DNA of 64,000 nucleotides from Bradysia coprophila (GCF_014529535.1 NW_023504022.1:926986-990985); one strand, 5' to 3'. Positions 1-11,285 are shown, counted from the stretch's first letter. Numbers and translations are program-made. The notes: generated by a model not told the origin, from the sequence alone.

Positions 1-2
1 AT

Positions 3-1014
3 CTTTACATCAGCGATATGCCGGAAACTCAATCTCGCAAATTCGGATACGCCGACGATAACGCACAAGGGAGCCAACACAAAATCCCAAAGTACATAAA
101 ACACCCTAACGAACGACCTGGCCATCTTAGAAAAATTTTACCGCGAAATTTTACAAAACAGAGGTAAGCTACTTTCACTTAAACAAGCGAGAGGCAAGTA
201 GCGAACTAAAAGTAACTTTCTGCGGAAATCCGGTGAAATTCACGCCGTAAGTGCGCCTTAAATTCAAACATAATCATATAAACGCAGAAATAAATCTATA
301 ACGCAGACTTTTAAATCTCTATTCCAACTATACCAACCCAAAAAAAAAAACTAAATGTCAATTTTCAATTTCCAATTTTCAAACCCGAATCCGAAATATC
401 TCGGATATACGATGGATCGTACATTAACGCACCAGACGCATATGGAAAAAGTATGCCAAAAGCTTAAAACACGCAACATCATACAGAAACTGGCCGGATC
501 CTCGTGGGGCTGTAACGGCAATACGCTTCGAACAGCAGCTATGGGGCTCGTCTACTCTACAGCAGAATACTGCTGTCCTGCCTGGTTACGTAGCGCACAC
601 GTCAATAAGGTCGATGTACAACTCAACTCCACTCTACGATTAGTCACTGGTACACTGAAGTCAACACCATTGCCCTGGCTGCCAGTACTCGCAAACATCG
701 CTCCATCAAATATTCGCCGTGAAGCGGCTCTGGCCCGTGAATGGTCTAACATTTCCGAAAACACCTCACTGCCGTTCCACGAAGACTTATCAATGGTTCA
801 TTCCTCAAGACTGAGATCCAGACACCCAGTATGGAAAGAACCTTTCGTCAACTCTGAAAATTACACTTTCGATATTCTGGACAAGTGGAGAGAGACCTGG
901 CACCGGGAGAATGTAAGGGTGCATACTATAATCGCGTGTGCCAGATTTCCGATGCCATTTTTGGTAAGTGGAAATCAAGCAATAGATGCGTGGAAGTCAT
1001 TTTATGTTGATTAA
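3..1014 (+). pseudogene. Jockey/CR1-like LINE fragment, reverse transcriptase C-terminal part
   Basis: Remnant of a non-LTR retrotransposon. The reading frame from base 3 shows the reverse transcriptase active-site motif YADD at 48-59. A frame change near 170 is followed by a second stretch (about 169-247, reading SYFHLNKREASSELK). After a 140-bp insertion the ORF resumes at about 388 with NPKYLGYTMDRTLT and continues to the stop at 1014. The downstream part (QKLAGSSWGC, YSTAEYCCPAWL, VQLNSTLRLVTGTL, RSRHPVW) is the thumb/connection region typical of arthropod jockey-type elements. The 5' part lies outside the window. It has frameshifts and an insertion, so it is dead. A second, more decayed copy of the same family lies at 59120-59925. 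Confidence 0.85.
248..387. other. AT-rich insertion splitting the LINE fragment
   Basis: The LINE reading frame stops at ...KFTP (codon CCG at 245-247) and resumes at CCG-AAT-CCG (385-393, reading PNPKY), so about 140 bp have been inserted, bounded by a CCG repeat. The insert is A/T-rich with an A11 run and begins GTAAGT like a splice donor, but it lacks an AG at its 3' edge. Origin unknown. Confidence 0.5.
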
Positions 1015-1708
1015 CGTAAAAGAGGAATTATGAACGTGAAGCCACCAGCACTGGAAAGTGCTTCATTCAAGCATTTGTGGCCTAACATTTGATATGTAGG
1101 TCGAACGAAATAACATCTGTGTTTTTCATGTTATGGATGAGTACGAAAATTCTTATTTATGGTAATAACACAATGACGACGCACATAGAGTACGAGTATG
1201 ATAAATAGTATTTTTCGTCACGAGTGATGGAAAGTGGAGCATCACCTCGTTATTAAAAGCTTACAAGTTCTGAAAAATTCCCCTTTCATCACGAGTTACG
1301 AACTACGTTTTTTGCGCTTAAAAACTGAAATGAGATGAGATCACAACAACATTAACAAAGAAACCACTTTACAGCCATTTCAACAACAAAGCATGCACAC
1401 TTGATTGCGTCCAGAAATATAGATATGAAAATCCATTTTCAGCCGGAGAGAATGGTCGAGAAAGTACTTTCTTATCCGCAAATACCTCTTTCTATAAGAC
1501 GACGTCTCATTGAGACATGCTGAAAAATAAAGCTTTTCGATCATAGCTTGCGTGTCGAAATCCGTCGAATTCCAGTCTTCAAGCGCATGAATTACTCCAC
1601 ACACATAGCCAATCACTTCCCTGTTGACAGACGGCCATTTTGTTAGGAGACGTTAAATAGTACGGTCGAACAAAAAAAAATATCAAGAAGTTCGGTCACA
1701 ATTTACTC
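1015..1708. other. No gene recognised; repeat tail
   Basis: AT-rich sequence with only short ORFs. At 1634-1656 it carries GGCCATTTTGTTAGGAGAC, a motif shared with the repeats near 13860, 18530 and 46490, so at least this part is dispersed repeat. Confidence 0.5.
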
Positions 1709-2312
1709 GTGACGCTTGCATCTTCGACTCGCAAAAAGAAAAGCAAAAATTTTACCGAAAAAATTCTAGAACAAAAAAATACCAAAAAAATTTTGCGTCA
1801 CAAAGTGGCAGATAATTCGGCTTTTTTCCGTTTTTCCTTTTTGTTTCAGGACGTATTTCAACATCTGACACTTTGTGAGGCAATTTTTTTTTGTATTTGT
1901 TTTTCTACAATTTTTAATGATGATCGGTTCATCTTTTGGTTTACCAAATTCAACAAATGCAGACACATTGCACATCGTGTGTCTGTTGTGTATGTGTTTA
2001 CACATCGTTCTTTTCTTCGCAGTATATGCTGCTCTGTGCTGTGGCTATAGCTACAGTACTTTTATTTCTTCATTTAGCTAATGATTCACTGAAAAATAGC
2101 GTGTATAAAGTTATGACTACCTCTCGTAGTTTCGTCATTTCTTTGCCACTGTCGCCATGGCCTGATGAGAAATGGTAGTTTTTAACTGCATATTAGTGCA
2201 ACATGTCGAAAGACATATTAAAGTTTCTCACAGATCGAAGGGTCAAACGTACCTCGAATTTTTTCGGTAAATTTTTGCTGTTCTTTTTGCGAGTCGAAGC
2301 TGTAAGCGTCAC
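1709..2312. mobile_element. Fold-back/TIR element, about 0.6 kb
   Basis: The first ~57 bp (GTGACGCTTGCATCTTCGAC...) and the last ~55 bp (...GTCGAAGCTGTAAGCGTCAC) are near-perfect inverted repeats of each other. The interior codes for nothing recognisable. The terminal motif resembles the centre of the MITE at 15470-15698 and part of the palindromic modules at 2563 and 11674, suggesting related families. No clear target duplication was seen. Confidence 0.65.
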
Positions 2313-2332
2313 CCCACCGAGGGGTGAGTCAC

Positions 2333-2412
2333 TTCTAGATTAAATGGATTAAATGGTATTAAACGGATTAAATGAATTTAATGGATTAAATGGAATAAAA
2401 ATTGGATTAAAT
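2333..2412. repeat. Imperfect GGATTAAAT tandem repeat
   Basis: About eight degenerate copies of a 9-10 bp unit (GGATTAAAT) in a row. Confidence 0.75.
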
Positions 2413-2562
2413 AAGAAAAAAGTTCATTTTACCAAATACTGTAAAAGTCTTAAAAATTGTTGATTTTGATCGAACCACGTACTCACGCAACTCATACTAC
2501 AATGTTAAAAAGCGAAAAAATCCACTTTTAGGAGTTTTTGGTGTAAAGAGGATTAAATTATT

Positions 2563-2884
2563 TGGAAACAACCAAAATTTTACCAAAAAAATCTGCGTCG
2601 CATGTGGCAGATAAATTTTCTTGCTGGTCTGTTCCTGAACATTTGCCACGCAGATTTTTTTGGTAAAATTTTGGTTGTTTCCAGTCAAATTTTTTTTGAT
2701 AAAAATTACTTGGCAGATGATGAGAAAAACTAAGCCAGCTTGTTTGAACTAAAATTGGGTGTAAAATTTAATTTTTGCGTAACGAAGCTGAAAGCGTCAA
2801 CTCTAGCGATATCATTCATTTTAGAAATTGTATTTCAAAGACTGCGTCACACTTTTCTCGAAGAGATTTTTGTTGGGATATCAG
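2563..2884 (-). repeat. Palindromic module A
   Basis: A hairpin-forming segment (arms ATTTTACCAAAAAAATCTGC / GCAGATTTTTTTGGTAAAAT) followed by ~190 bp that ends at ...TTTTTGTTGGGA. The whole module is the reverse complement of 11674-12005, although the repeats to its right are in the same orientation in both copies. Confidence 0.75.
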
Positions 2885-2934
2885 TCGTTTTAGAAGTTTT
2901 AGAACACTGCTTTTTATAACAGTTTATAACAGAA

Positions 2935-3322
2935 ATTCGGAAATTTGGAGAAATTTGAAAATTTGACGAAATTCGAAAATTTGACGAAAATCGAAAATTT
3001 GACGAAATTCGAAAATTTGACGAAAATCGAAAATTTGACGAAATTCGAAATTTGACGAAAATCGAAAATTTGACGAAAATCAAAAATTTGACGAAATTTG
3101 ACGAAAACCGAATATTTGACGAAAATCAAAAATTTGACAAAATTCGAAAATTTTACGAAAATCGAAAATTTGACGAAAATCGAAAATTTGACTAAAATCG
3201 AAAATTTGACAAAATTCGAAAATTTGACGAAAATCGAAAATTTGACGAAATTTGAAAATTTGACGAAAATCGAAAATTTGACGAAATTTGAAAGACGAAA
3301 ATCGAAAATTTGACGAAGAAAG
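2935..3322. repeat. Minisatellite, 18-bp unit GAAAATTTGACGAAAATC
   Basis: About 20 units alternating between ...ACGAAAATCG and ...ACGAAATTCG forms. Open frames on both strands across it are a by-product of the unit length (a multiple of three) and are not genes. Confidence 0.9.
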
Positions 3323-4452
3323 TAATTCTCTATCTGCCACCATTCAAGAAATATCTCTAAAACCCCAATTGACCCACCCATTTCCAACTTTCGACATTTT
3401 TCACATATGCCCCTCTGTTCTACTCGTAAAACTCTGAGACTTTGCCGAAGAAAGTAATTCTCTATCTCTCATAACCCAAAAAAAATATTAGTCCTTTCAT
3501 CCTACGCTCGAGTAGCTCAAAATTTGGTCACTCTAATCACTCTAGCTCAAACGAATCTGCCCCGACTTTTTTAATTATTTTTTTGTTCGAATTGTGTTAC
3601 GAATACCTTTCATTTGATGGGTCGCACGCCTCTGTAGGTTCAATACAGCTAAGCTACAGCCGAAAACGCGTTCCCGACCCTCGAAAACCACACTCAGAAA
3701 CCACTTCGAGGCCAATAAAACAAAATTATGGTATTTCCTGGGGTAAAGGCGTATCACATTTTCATTTTTATGCCCACCCTGAGATTCCTGCAAAATTTCA
3801 TGGAGATTGGCTGACTAGTTTCCGAGATCGACCGTCGATAGATAGACAGATAGACAGATAGATAGAAACATACAGAGTAAGTTGAAAGATTTTGATTGTT
3901 TGGAAAACGTTAATTTGGTGCATTTTCTATCAAAATGACCAACTTCAAAACGATGTATCTCCGGCAGTTACATAGTCGAGTGATAGCTCGTTTTGCTCGT
4001 ATTTGAAGCGCGAATAAGATAGTATAGGATTTATGGTGATATATAGTTGCCGCGTCTCAAAAAAAAATCTTCGTTCTTTTTTTGGAAGTTAGACTGCGTC
4101 AAGTCCTCCGCTATCGCTCCGGACATGATGGCCTCGTATCGAAGTTTGCGATCAATCAACTAATACATTCGTCATAGTAACTATAAGCTAAATTTCAGTA
4201 ATTTACTATTTGTCATGTTTCCTCAGAAAGATCTTTAAGTCTTATCTAAATCTAACTTATCTTGGCAAAACTACCTCTTCCACGAATTAATAGACTATTG
4301 ACTGTCCACTCTCTTAATCCGGGCGACGAGTATTTTTCGCTGTATAACGGTATGCATGTGTTTAACGAAATATTAACAGAAATATTTTGTTTTTATTTGA
4401 AAATTTGCTTTTATTCTACAGCAGCAAAATTGTAATTTCAATCAGCCTAGAG

Positions 4453-4824
4453 TAGAGATGTGTGAACCGCCCGAAATCCACCTGCCCCGATCCGGCCCAG
4501 CCCTGGTCCGGGCTGTAAAAATTAGTCGGACTCGGGCGGCTAGGGTTTCAAAAGCAAAGATTGGTTGGCCCGAGCCCGACAGCAAGAGCGTAAGTTTACT
4601 TTAAAGCGTTCGATAGATTTGTGAGACTATTTTACTATAAGGATGATAAGTAACCCAACAATTGCTGGTTGTTAGACGCCCCTCGAACAACAAAAATTTA
4701 AGGTTTTTTCGCTCAGAAAGTTGGGTGGGGCCGGGCGTTACTAAATTCTCGGGTCGAGTCGGGCTTGGGATTTAAATATTAGACTGGGCCGGGCTTTGAA
4801 AATAAGTCGGTCCGCACATCTCTA
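4453..4824. mobile_element. hAT-type MITE, GC-rich (TAGAGATGTG family), copy 1
   Basis: Starts TAGAGATGTGTGAACCG and ends CGGTCCGCACATCTCTA, an imperfect inverted repeat. The interior is unusually rich in CCGGGC-type runs for this genome. Flanks GCCTAGAG (4445-4452) and GACTAGCG (4825-4832) match at 6 of 8 positions, a decayed 8-bp target duplication. Same family as 45029-45374, where the duplication is perfect, and a fragment at 57166. Confidence 0.75.
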
Positions 4825-5130
4825 GACTAGCGCGCTAACGCAATATCGTCAACATCATGTAGACAGCACTCATATTATTTGGCAAGTGTATACAATTGGA
4901 TATGTGATAACGTTACCTATTCAATGTAATTATATTGTCAATAATAAAACCATTATCTGTCTATAACAGGTATAGAAAAAGTGTAAGAGTTGTGTTTATC
5001 TTGTTAATCATTTATTATTTTAAAGATTATCTCTTTAGTATACGGATGTTTCATTCACCATTCGTACCTTATCCGTCGTTGTTGTCGCCTTCGTCGACAA
5101 TTATTCGCACATATACAAAACATAGACAAA

Positions 5131-6746
5131 ATGCGAGAAGAACCTGAATACAGAAATAACGATTTGCCAGGAGATGTTGGTGTAGAAACGAATGATCAAA
5201 CGGTAAAGGCAGTGATGGGAGCAGGAGAAATCACCACCAGGGAATCCATTGCCCCCGTATGCTTAGTTACAATTCTATTCTTCATGTGGGGTTTCGCGTA
5301 CGGTCTACTTGATGTGCTCAATTCTCATTTTCAAGATGTGTTGAATGTCAGCAAGGGAATGTCTGGTGGTCTTCAAGCTGCATATTTTGGCGCTTATTTC
5401 GTTGGACCTCTTACTTATTCTGGATGGATCGTTCGCCGTTTCGGTTATCGATGGGCATTCATCGTCGGCCTTTGCTTATATGGTGTTGGGGCATTGATGT
5501 TTTGGCCTTCGGGAGTAAACAGATCGTAAGTTTTGATGGGAAATGAGAAATCGTGATGTGAAGCGAAAATGTTTTGTGCATTCGATGCTGATCCTTACAA
5601 ATGATTCTCATATCGCTTAATCCACTAATGACTTATCCATTTGACATATACTAAGATTCGGTGGATTTTGTGGAAGCATGTTCATCGTTGGAAGTGGTCT
5701 TGCAACTCTCGAGACAGCAGCCAATCCTTTTATTGCAACCTGCGGACCCTCGCGACATTCAGAACTACGTCTCACGCTCGCACAATCATTTCAGGCCATA
5801 GGGACGGTTGTTGCACCAGTTTTAGCCTCCCAAGTTATTTTCAAAGATGTTGATTCCAACTCATTGACGTCGGTTCAGTGGGTCTATTTAGGAATCGGTA
5901 TCTTCGTTTTTCTCCTAGCAGTCGTCTTCTTCTTTGTTCGGCTTCCGGAAGTAACGGATGCAGATATGGCTAACCAAGCCGAACTCGCCGTCGATGTGAC
6001 GGATTATAAAGACAAACCACTTCGCCAGCAATACACCCTTTTTTACGGTGTACTTGCCCAGTTCTGCTATGTTGGTGCTCAAGTAGCCTATGCCGGATAT
6101 TTCATCAATTACGTGATCTGGGTACGACCTGAAACATCGAAAGCAACTGGATCTAACCTACTCGCTGTCGCTCAGGGTTGTTTCGCAATTGGTCGATTTG
6201 TATCCAGTGGACTTCTTAAAATCACAAAACCGAGATTCGTCCTATTGGGCTTTATGAGTGGAGCTGTGATTTTTGCGTCACTGGTTCTAGCACTAAAAGG
6301 CAACACAGCAATAGCAATGATTTCTCTCGTACTATTCTTCGAATCCTGTTGCTTTCCACTTATATTTACGCTATCACTGCGTGGACTCGGTAGACACAGC
6401 AAACGCGGTGCTTCATTTATCATTGCAGGTTTCTATTCTAAGTTCTTTCTTACGCTTCCAATCAGTGTTAACAAGAAAATGTTCCATTACAGCTGTTAGC
6501 GGTGGAGCACTGTTTCCACCTGTGCTGGGAAGTGTTGCAGATGCTTTTGATGGCAATACGCAACGTGCGTTCTTCGTACCCTTGATTGGGTTCTGCATTG
6601 CATGGACCTTCCCATTGTATTTGAATCTGTTCAAAGGAAAGAGTCTGGATGGCTGGACGGAGAATGTTAAGGTCAGCCCGGAACCAAACATGAATTCTAA
6701 CGATGGTGAAATCTTGGGTGAAAACGAAAGGTCGAAAAACATATGA
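5131..6746 (+). CDS. FucP-family MFS sugar/proton symporter (fungal-like)
   Basis: Three exons: 5131-5525, 5656-6428, 6493-6746 (473 aa). The introns (130 and 64 bp) have GT/AG ends and keep phase. The product is a major facilitator of the L-fucose permease type, expected at the plasma membrane taking up a sugar by proton symport; the actual substrate is unknown. Visible signatures: FFMWGFAYGLLDVLNSHFQ in TM1, AAYFGAYFVGPLTYSGWIVR (TM2/loop), GLATLETAANPFIATCGP, EVTDADMA between the two halves, QFCYVGAQVAYAGYFINY, and FESCCFPLIFTLSLRGLGRH near the end. These match my knowledge of ascomycete homologues far better than any animal transporter. Start at 5131 has a good context (ACAAAATGCG). A polyadenylation signal follows 60 bp after the stop. 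Family assignment is secure; fungal origin is inferred. Confidence 0.93.
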
Positions 6747-6804
6747 CATTTATAGGCGAACCGTATAGCCCAATTTAATTTATTACATATACCAGTATCG
6801 GCCG

Positions 6805-6810
6805 AATAAA
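6805..6810 (+). promoter_or_regulatory. Polyadenylation signal of the FucP-like gene
   Basis: AATAAA, 58 bp beyond the stop codon of the transporter, in an AT-rich 3' flank. Confidence 0.55.
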
Positions 6811-7239
6811 TTACATTTAATTAATACATATTTGTATCCTAGTGAGTATTAACATTAGATTACGGCACAGCATAAATGGACCTGACTAGCGAAACGCCTA
6901 ATGAGCCTAATCAAACGCGTGCATCGATAAGCCATTTTATTTGCGAGTCGTCGACTGACTCAACTGACAGAACGATATTGGACTGGATGATATTAGACAG
7001 AACGATTTCGGACCGGTCGATTATTCATAGTATCCTTTCCTCAACATCTGCCACTTGTGAAGCAAAATCCACATCGTTCCACATGTTGTCAACACAAAAG
7101 AAGCGTAAAGAGAGTCGTTTCACTCACACGTACTTGTAGAATTGAAGAAACGTAACGACAAGCGCTACTCCTATGTGATGGAATGCAAGTAGAACGAATA
7201 GAACGAAAGAAACAAACGAAATCAACGAAATACAAAGCC
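6811..7239. other. No gene recognised
   Basis: Contains an 87-codon open frame (6876-7139, + strand) with a threonine/serine/aspartate-rich composition and degenerate internal repeats around ACGATATTGGAC and ACGATTTCGGAC. No family recognised, no intron signals; I would not call it a gene. Confidence 0.4.
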
Positions 7240-8230
7240 TTTGGTTCAGTCTATGATCCTTAGTCCTAAAACGAGCCATCAGAACAGTCGGAGCTGCGAC
7301 TGAGCCCCTTACAAACCCGTATATATATTGCGTAAGTGACGGTATTGTGCCGGTTGTTAATGTAGTTAAAGTAAAATTATTATGTAATGTGTACATCTTA
7401 GAAATTGCGCATAAGGACGTTTCTTTCAAATGAAACAAAAATTTCAAATAGCCCTAAAATTTTAATTTATTGAGTATAAATACACATAGGGCCGGCCTAG
7501 TATCGGCCTCAGTCCGAGGACCCAAATTTAATTTTTTTCAACAACATTCTATTCGGCCTTTGATTACGTTTCAAATGAAACAAAAATTAGGAATAACGGA
7601 TGAAATTTACTCGAGTTATACGTAAAATACACATAGAGCCCTAGTAGCGGCCTCAGTCCAAGGACCCAAATTTAATTTTTTTCAACAACATTCTATCGGC
7701 CTTCGATTGCCTTCCAAATCAAACAAAAATTACGAAAAACGAAAGAAATTTACTCGAGTTCTATGTAAAATACACATAGGGCCGAGTAGCCTTTCACTTC
7801 TAAGGCACTAACTCACGGTCCACTCACCCGATTTTAAAAAACTTTTTTTTCCTGGATTGGTATTGACAATACCTATCTCATTTGCCATGTCATTTACATT
7901 TCCATCGTTTGTTTTGCCATAAATATCACCAAAAGACCTTAAATCACTTAGGTGGCCCTAACTCACGAAGGGCCGACCCGAATATTCCCATCTTCGAACT
8001 TAGCCTCACTATTTTGACTATCTTTCAGGGGAAAAAAATTTTTGAAATCGGATTTGATTTACTTAAGATATCGACGTGACAGACAGACGGACAGACAAAG
8101 ATTTTATTGCGGATTCGTCATCTATGAACATAGGCAAACACTTTGCCCTTACCGTCTGCTTCGAATTCCATCAATTACATACGGTATCGTAATGCTATAA
8201 GCCCCTTTGTACTTCGTACGGGGCTAAAAA
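7240..8230 (+). repeat. Dispersed composite repeat (CGTACGAAG family), copy i
   Basis: Starts with AAACGAGCCATCAGAACAGT (shared with 46232 and 53370), contains two ~170-bp direct copies of a segment around TCAACAACATTCTAT (7540 and 7680), a GACAGACGGACAGACAAAG run, and ends TACTTCGTACGGGGCTAAAA. Its right half is the reverse complement of 38992-39430. Confidence 0.7.
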
Positions 8231-8424
8231 AGAAATTTTTTGTAGTGTGGACTTGCGTCATGATAATTTTGGGAAAAACACAACATGAAACGATTTGGCG
8301 ATAGATACATAAAATGAAGCATTTCACAAAGTTGTGACCTTATTCTTAGTGTAACATTAGTCTATAAGACTACCATGTTCACTCGGCCGTGGTCTATATC
8401 TTCTGATAATCATAATATGTTAAT

Positions 8425-8709
8425 CAATTCAACTAACCACCAACCCCCAAATTTCATTGCGATGATTGTAAGTAATGTTACCGGCCCTCTTGGGCTTCAA
8501 TCAATACCACCTATGAGAAGGGAACAATTGGTTTGATGTTGTAATCATGTTGTTCGTGACGTTCATAAAAGCAATTCAACTAACCGTGAACCCTTAACCA
8601 TCGATTGACTGTAAATAATGTGAACGGATATTTTGGGCTTCAATTAATAATCAACCTGCAAGAAGGGGGCAATTTGTTTGATGTTGTAATCACGTAGCGT
8701 TCATAAAAG
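8425..8709. repeat. Tandem duplication, ~140-bp unit
   Basis: Units 8425-8571 and 8572-8709 both run from CAATTCAACTAACC to GTTCATAAAA, with shared TTTGATGTTGTAATCA and TTGGGCTTCAAT. Divergent copies; no coding potential. The rest of 8231-9230 shows nothing recognisable. Confidence 0.75.
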
Positions 8710-9230
8710 ATGTCGGCTTCTTTTCCCTAGTTTTCTAGTGCCTATAACTACAGTATATAGTCAGGGAATATGCATTTACATTGCCTAATTACAGTACGTA
8801 CGTGAGTCGTAACCTTTATTTTGACGAGTGGAAATACCGTCCTCCCCTTCAGGTCGGACCATAACGTCCCAATCACCAAAATAAAACTTTTGACCACGGA
8901 CTGAATGTACTGTATATTATTACACGTCAGACAATGATTACAGATGGCGTTGCGATTGTACCGGCGGAGCGCCATCTGTTGTCATTTCTGGCGCACGTGG
9001 GAAGCTGTTGGACTGTGTGAATATCCCCTTACCAATAATTTTTGAGTCACTTTTCTAATGTTACACATTCCTTCATGAAAAGCGACCGTTTTTCATAAAT
9101 GATGCCTTTATATTTCCAAGGCATAGGTTGTAAACGCAGTATTCATAATCGATATTCGCTTCATAGTAGTTGCTGTAATAGTGCTTTGAAATATCTCTCC
9201 ATAGTCTAACGTGTTTCGCCACCAGCAAAA

Positions 9231-11048
9231 ATGAATTACATAGCAGTTACAACGACCATTATCCTGAGAATCCATTTGTGTCATCAGTGTTCGGATGCTG
9301 TACGTCTGACCAATCGACTGAATGAGTTTTTTCATTTCGATCATCAAATTATCTTTGTGGACACTGCAACCGAACGCTACGGTTGGCTTCCAATGTCATC
9401 ATTGAATTGCAACACCACGTTGGCGAGCTTTACGCCTCAAACAGTTTATACATTTTACGGCGACGTAGACGCTCGCAATTCTAACATTACAACTATAAAG
9501 ACGAAAATCAGCAACGATCCATTGCTGGTTGTTGTAGTGGACCCTTCAAAATTTGAAAATGACTCGCAACTAGTGGCACAGGTTAAAGTCGTTCGTTCTA
9601 TTTACGTAAATGTAAAAATTGGCATATTTTTCACACACAACATCAGATCCCTGGACATCGTGGAGCAATGGTTCCGCTGGAGTTGGAGTGCTGGTATTGT
9701 GAATATTTTTTGCGCATTTCACTTGCATGCTGAGGATGGTGAGCCTTCATTTAACGTCTTCAAATACGATCCCATGGGAACGTTTTACATGGTTAATGTG
9801 ACAAGCATTGAGTCGCTTCAGGACTATTTTCCCGATAAAGTGCCTAACTATCGCAAGCAACCAATTCGATTTCAAGTGATCAACGGACAGACGATTTTTA
9901 TTGAGATGGATTTTTGGAACACAGTCATTGGCATATTCAATGCGTCAATGTCAAGAATATATAATAGCCAGGATGAATTTGAACAAATTGAAATTATTAA
10001 CAAAGACATTGCACTTAACGAGGCACTTCTAACAAACTATTCGCAAGCATTTTACCTATACCCAATCCGGGAGTCAACATTGCTATTAATAGTTCCTCAC
10101 GCCAAGCCATATTCTGACTTCGTGGCGTATCTACAAAATGGGACGTGGGCGCGACTCATTGTTTTCACTTTTATTCTGATTGCAACGTCATCGCTTCTAT
10201 TAATCGTGTCCCGTCATTTGCAGCAAGAGAAAATTTTACTTTTCCAATGCGTTACTGACGTAGTAAATCTCTTGATTAACGATAATCGATCCATCAGATA
10301 TGGAAATCTTCATCGGGCAGACGTATTCGTAATTGTGCCATTGACCTTCACAGGATTAATTGCGATGAACGGCGTTGTGTCGCTCTTCAAGAGTTACCTT
10401 ACAACACCGATTTATCAGCCACAAATCCACACACTTACCGATCTCTACAAGGCCTCAATTCCGATTTTGGTCAATGAACTCGCATGGGAAGATAAAACTA
10501 TTGAAATTTTGGAAGGTATTACCAAGCATGGTGGTTGGAGTAACAAAGTTCACGGGACAACTCTGCAGCAGCTAAGAAAAGAAATACAGACGTTCAACAG
10601 TTCCAAAGCCTTCCTCGTGTACGATGATGAGGCGCCAGTGTATATAGAAGCGCAGAAACTATTAGGCTTGAAAGCATATCATATGTTGAGTGAAAGCTTT
10701 ATCGGTAATCAGCTGGTATCGTTTAAAATCAGTTCAGAATTCCCATTCATCGAGCAAATAAACACCATAATCCACTGGTTGAATGATGCAGGATTGATCG
10801 ACAAATGGATGAAAGAAAACACTAAAAGTGTGATGAAAATATTGTGGGAAAGAATTCTCAGTCATCAATATCAGACCGATCCACTGTCGGACATTGGTAA
10901 ATTTTCTATACCGACTGTTGTTTGGTTTGGTTGGATTGTAAGCACAATCGCTTTTATTTGCGAAATTATTTGGAACAAAGTTAAGACGTTCAATTCAGCG
11001 TCTGAAAATCAGGGTCTTACGCCACAAAATACCGAAAAATGTCTGTAA
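9231..11048 (+). CDS. Divergent ionotropic receptor (IR), single exon
   Basis: A 605-aa intact ORF without introns. It has an N-terminal hydrophobic leader (residues 1-22), an extracellular ligand-binding part with several N-glycosylation sites, then the glutamate-receptor-like pore: M1 about 306-328 (RLIVFTFILIATSSLLLIVS), M2 about 365-388 (VIVPLTFTGLIAMNGVVS), the second ligand lobe, and M3 about 568-588 (VVWFGWIVSTIAFICEIIW). The order and the YLTTP motif after M2 match the divergent insect IR family (the IR7/IR20a/IR94 type of taste receptors). It would form a ligand-gated cation channel in chemosensory neurons. The conserved glutamate-binding residues of classical receptors are not apparent, as usual in divergent IRs. 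Family call is confident; the subfamily is not resolved. Confidence 0.9.
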   Translation: MNYIAVTTTIILRIHLCHQCSDAVRLTNRLNEFFHFDHQIIFVDTATERYGWLPMSSLNCNTTLASFTPQTVYTFYGDVDARNSNITTIKTKISNDPLLVVVVDPSKFENDSQLVAQVKVVRSIYVNVKIGIFFTHNIRSLDIVEQWFRWSWSAGIVNIFCAFHLHAEDGEPSFNVFKYDPMGTFYMVNVTSIESLQDYFPDKVPNYRKQPIRFQVINGQTIFIEMDFWNTVIGIFNASMSRIYNSQDEFEQIEIINKDIALNEALLTNYSQAFYLYPIRESTLLLIVPHAKPYSDFVAYLQNGTWARLIVFTFILIATSSLLLIVSRHLQQEKILLFQCVTDVVNLLINDNRSIRYGNLHRADVFVIVPLTFTGLIAMNGVVSLFKSYLTTPIYQPQIHTLTDLYKASIPILVNELAWEDKTIEILEGITKHGGWSNKVHGTTLQQLRKEIQTFNSSKAFLVYDDEAPVYIEAQKLLGLKAYHMLSESFIGNQLVSFKISSEFPFIEQINTIIHWLNDAGLIDKWMKENTKSVMKILWERILSHQYQTDPLSDIGKFSIPTVVWFGWIVSTIAFICEIIWNKVKTFNSASENQGLTPQNTEKCL

Positions 11049-11199
11049 CCACACAAGTACACTATGATTGAAAATGTATGAATTGTTTTGAATTACGATA
11101 AGTGTCTGTAACCATTTTCTTTTTGTCACGACGATAATTTGAGTAATTCTTAACCGATTTTGATGAAGTTTTTTTTAAATCGACGATGAATTCTCGAGG

Positions 11200-11285
11200 T
11201 TAAGGTCGGATACCCTAAGGATCTGGTTGTTATTTCAATCGAAAAGATTACTTTGATGAAATTTGATTTTGTTGGGTAAATCAAA
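11200..11285 (+). repeat. Dispersed repeat, inverted copy at 54025-54135
   Basis: GGATCTGG...TTATTTCAATCGAAAAGATTACTTTGATG...TTTGATTTTGT matches the reverse complement of the segment at 54025-54135 over about 90 bp. Confidence 0.6.

Larger units (their letters stand above)
2563..4095. mobile_element. Composite repeat, copy A (palindromic module + minisatellite + tail)
   Basis: Three parts in order: a ~320-bp palindromic module (2563-2884), an array of 18-bp units (2935-3322), and a ~770-bp tail ending GTTGCCGCGTCTCAAAA...GGAAGTTAGACTG (about 4050-4095). The array and tail recur in the same order at 12030-12812 (copy B), sharing TTTCATGGAGATTGGCTGA, ATATCTCCGGC and the tail end, so this is one dispersed family. 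A GATA/GACA microsatellite sits in the tail at 3837-3866. No coding capacity. A terminal minisatellite is reminiscent of DINE/Helentron-type elements, but no Helitron end was established. Confidence 0.65.

Noticed and set aside
2847..3387. Long open frames on both strands with FDFRQIF/NLTKIE-type repeats
   Set aside because: They are translations of the 18-bp minisatellite; a unit length divisible by three keeps all frames open.
6172..6749. Reverse-strand ORFs of 83-109 codons
   Set aside because: Shadows of the FucP-like exons 2 and 3 on the other strand, and one crosses an intron.
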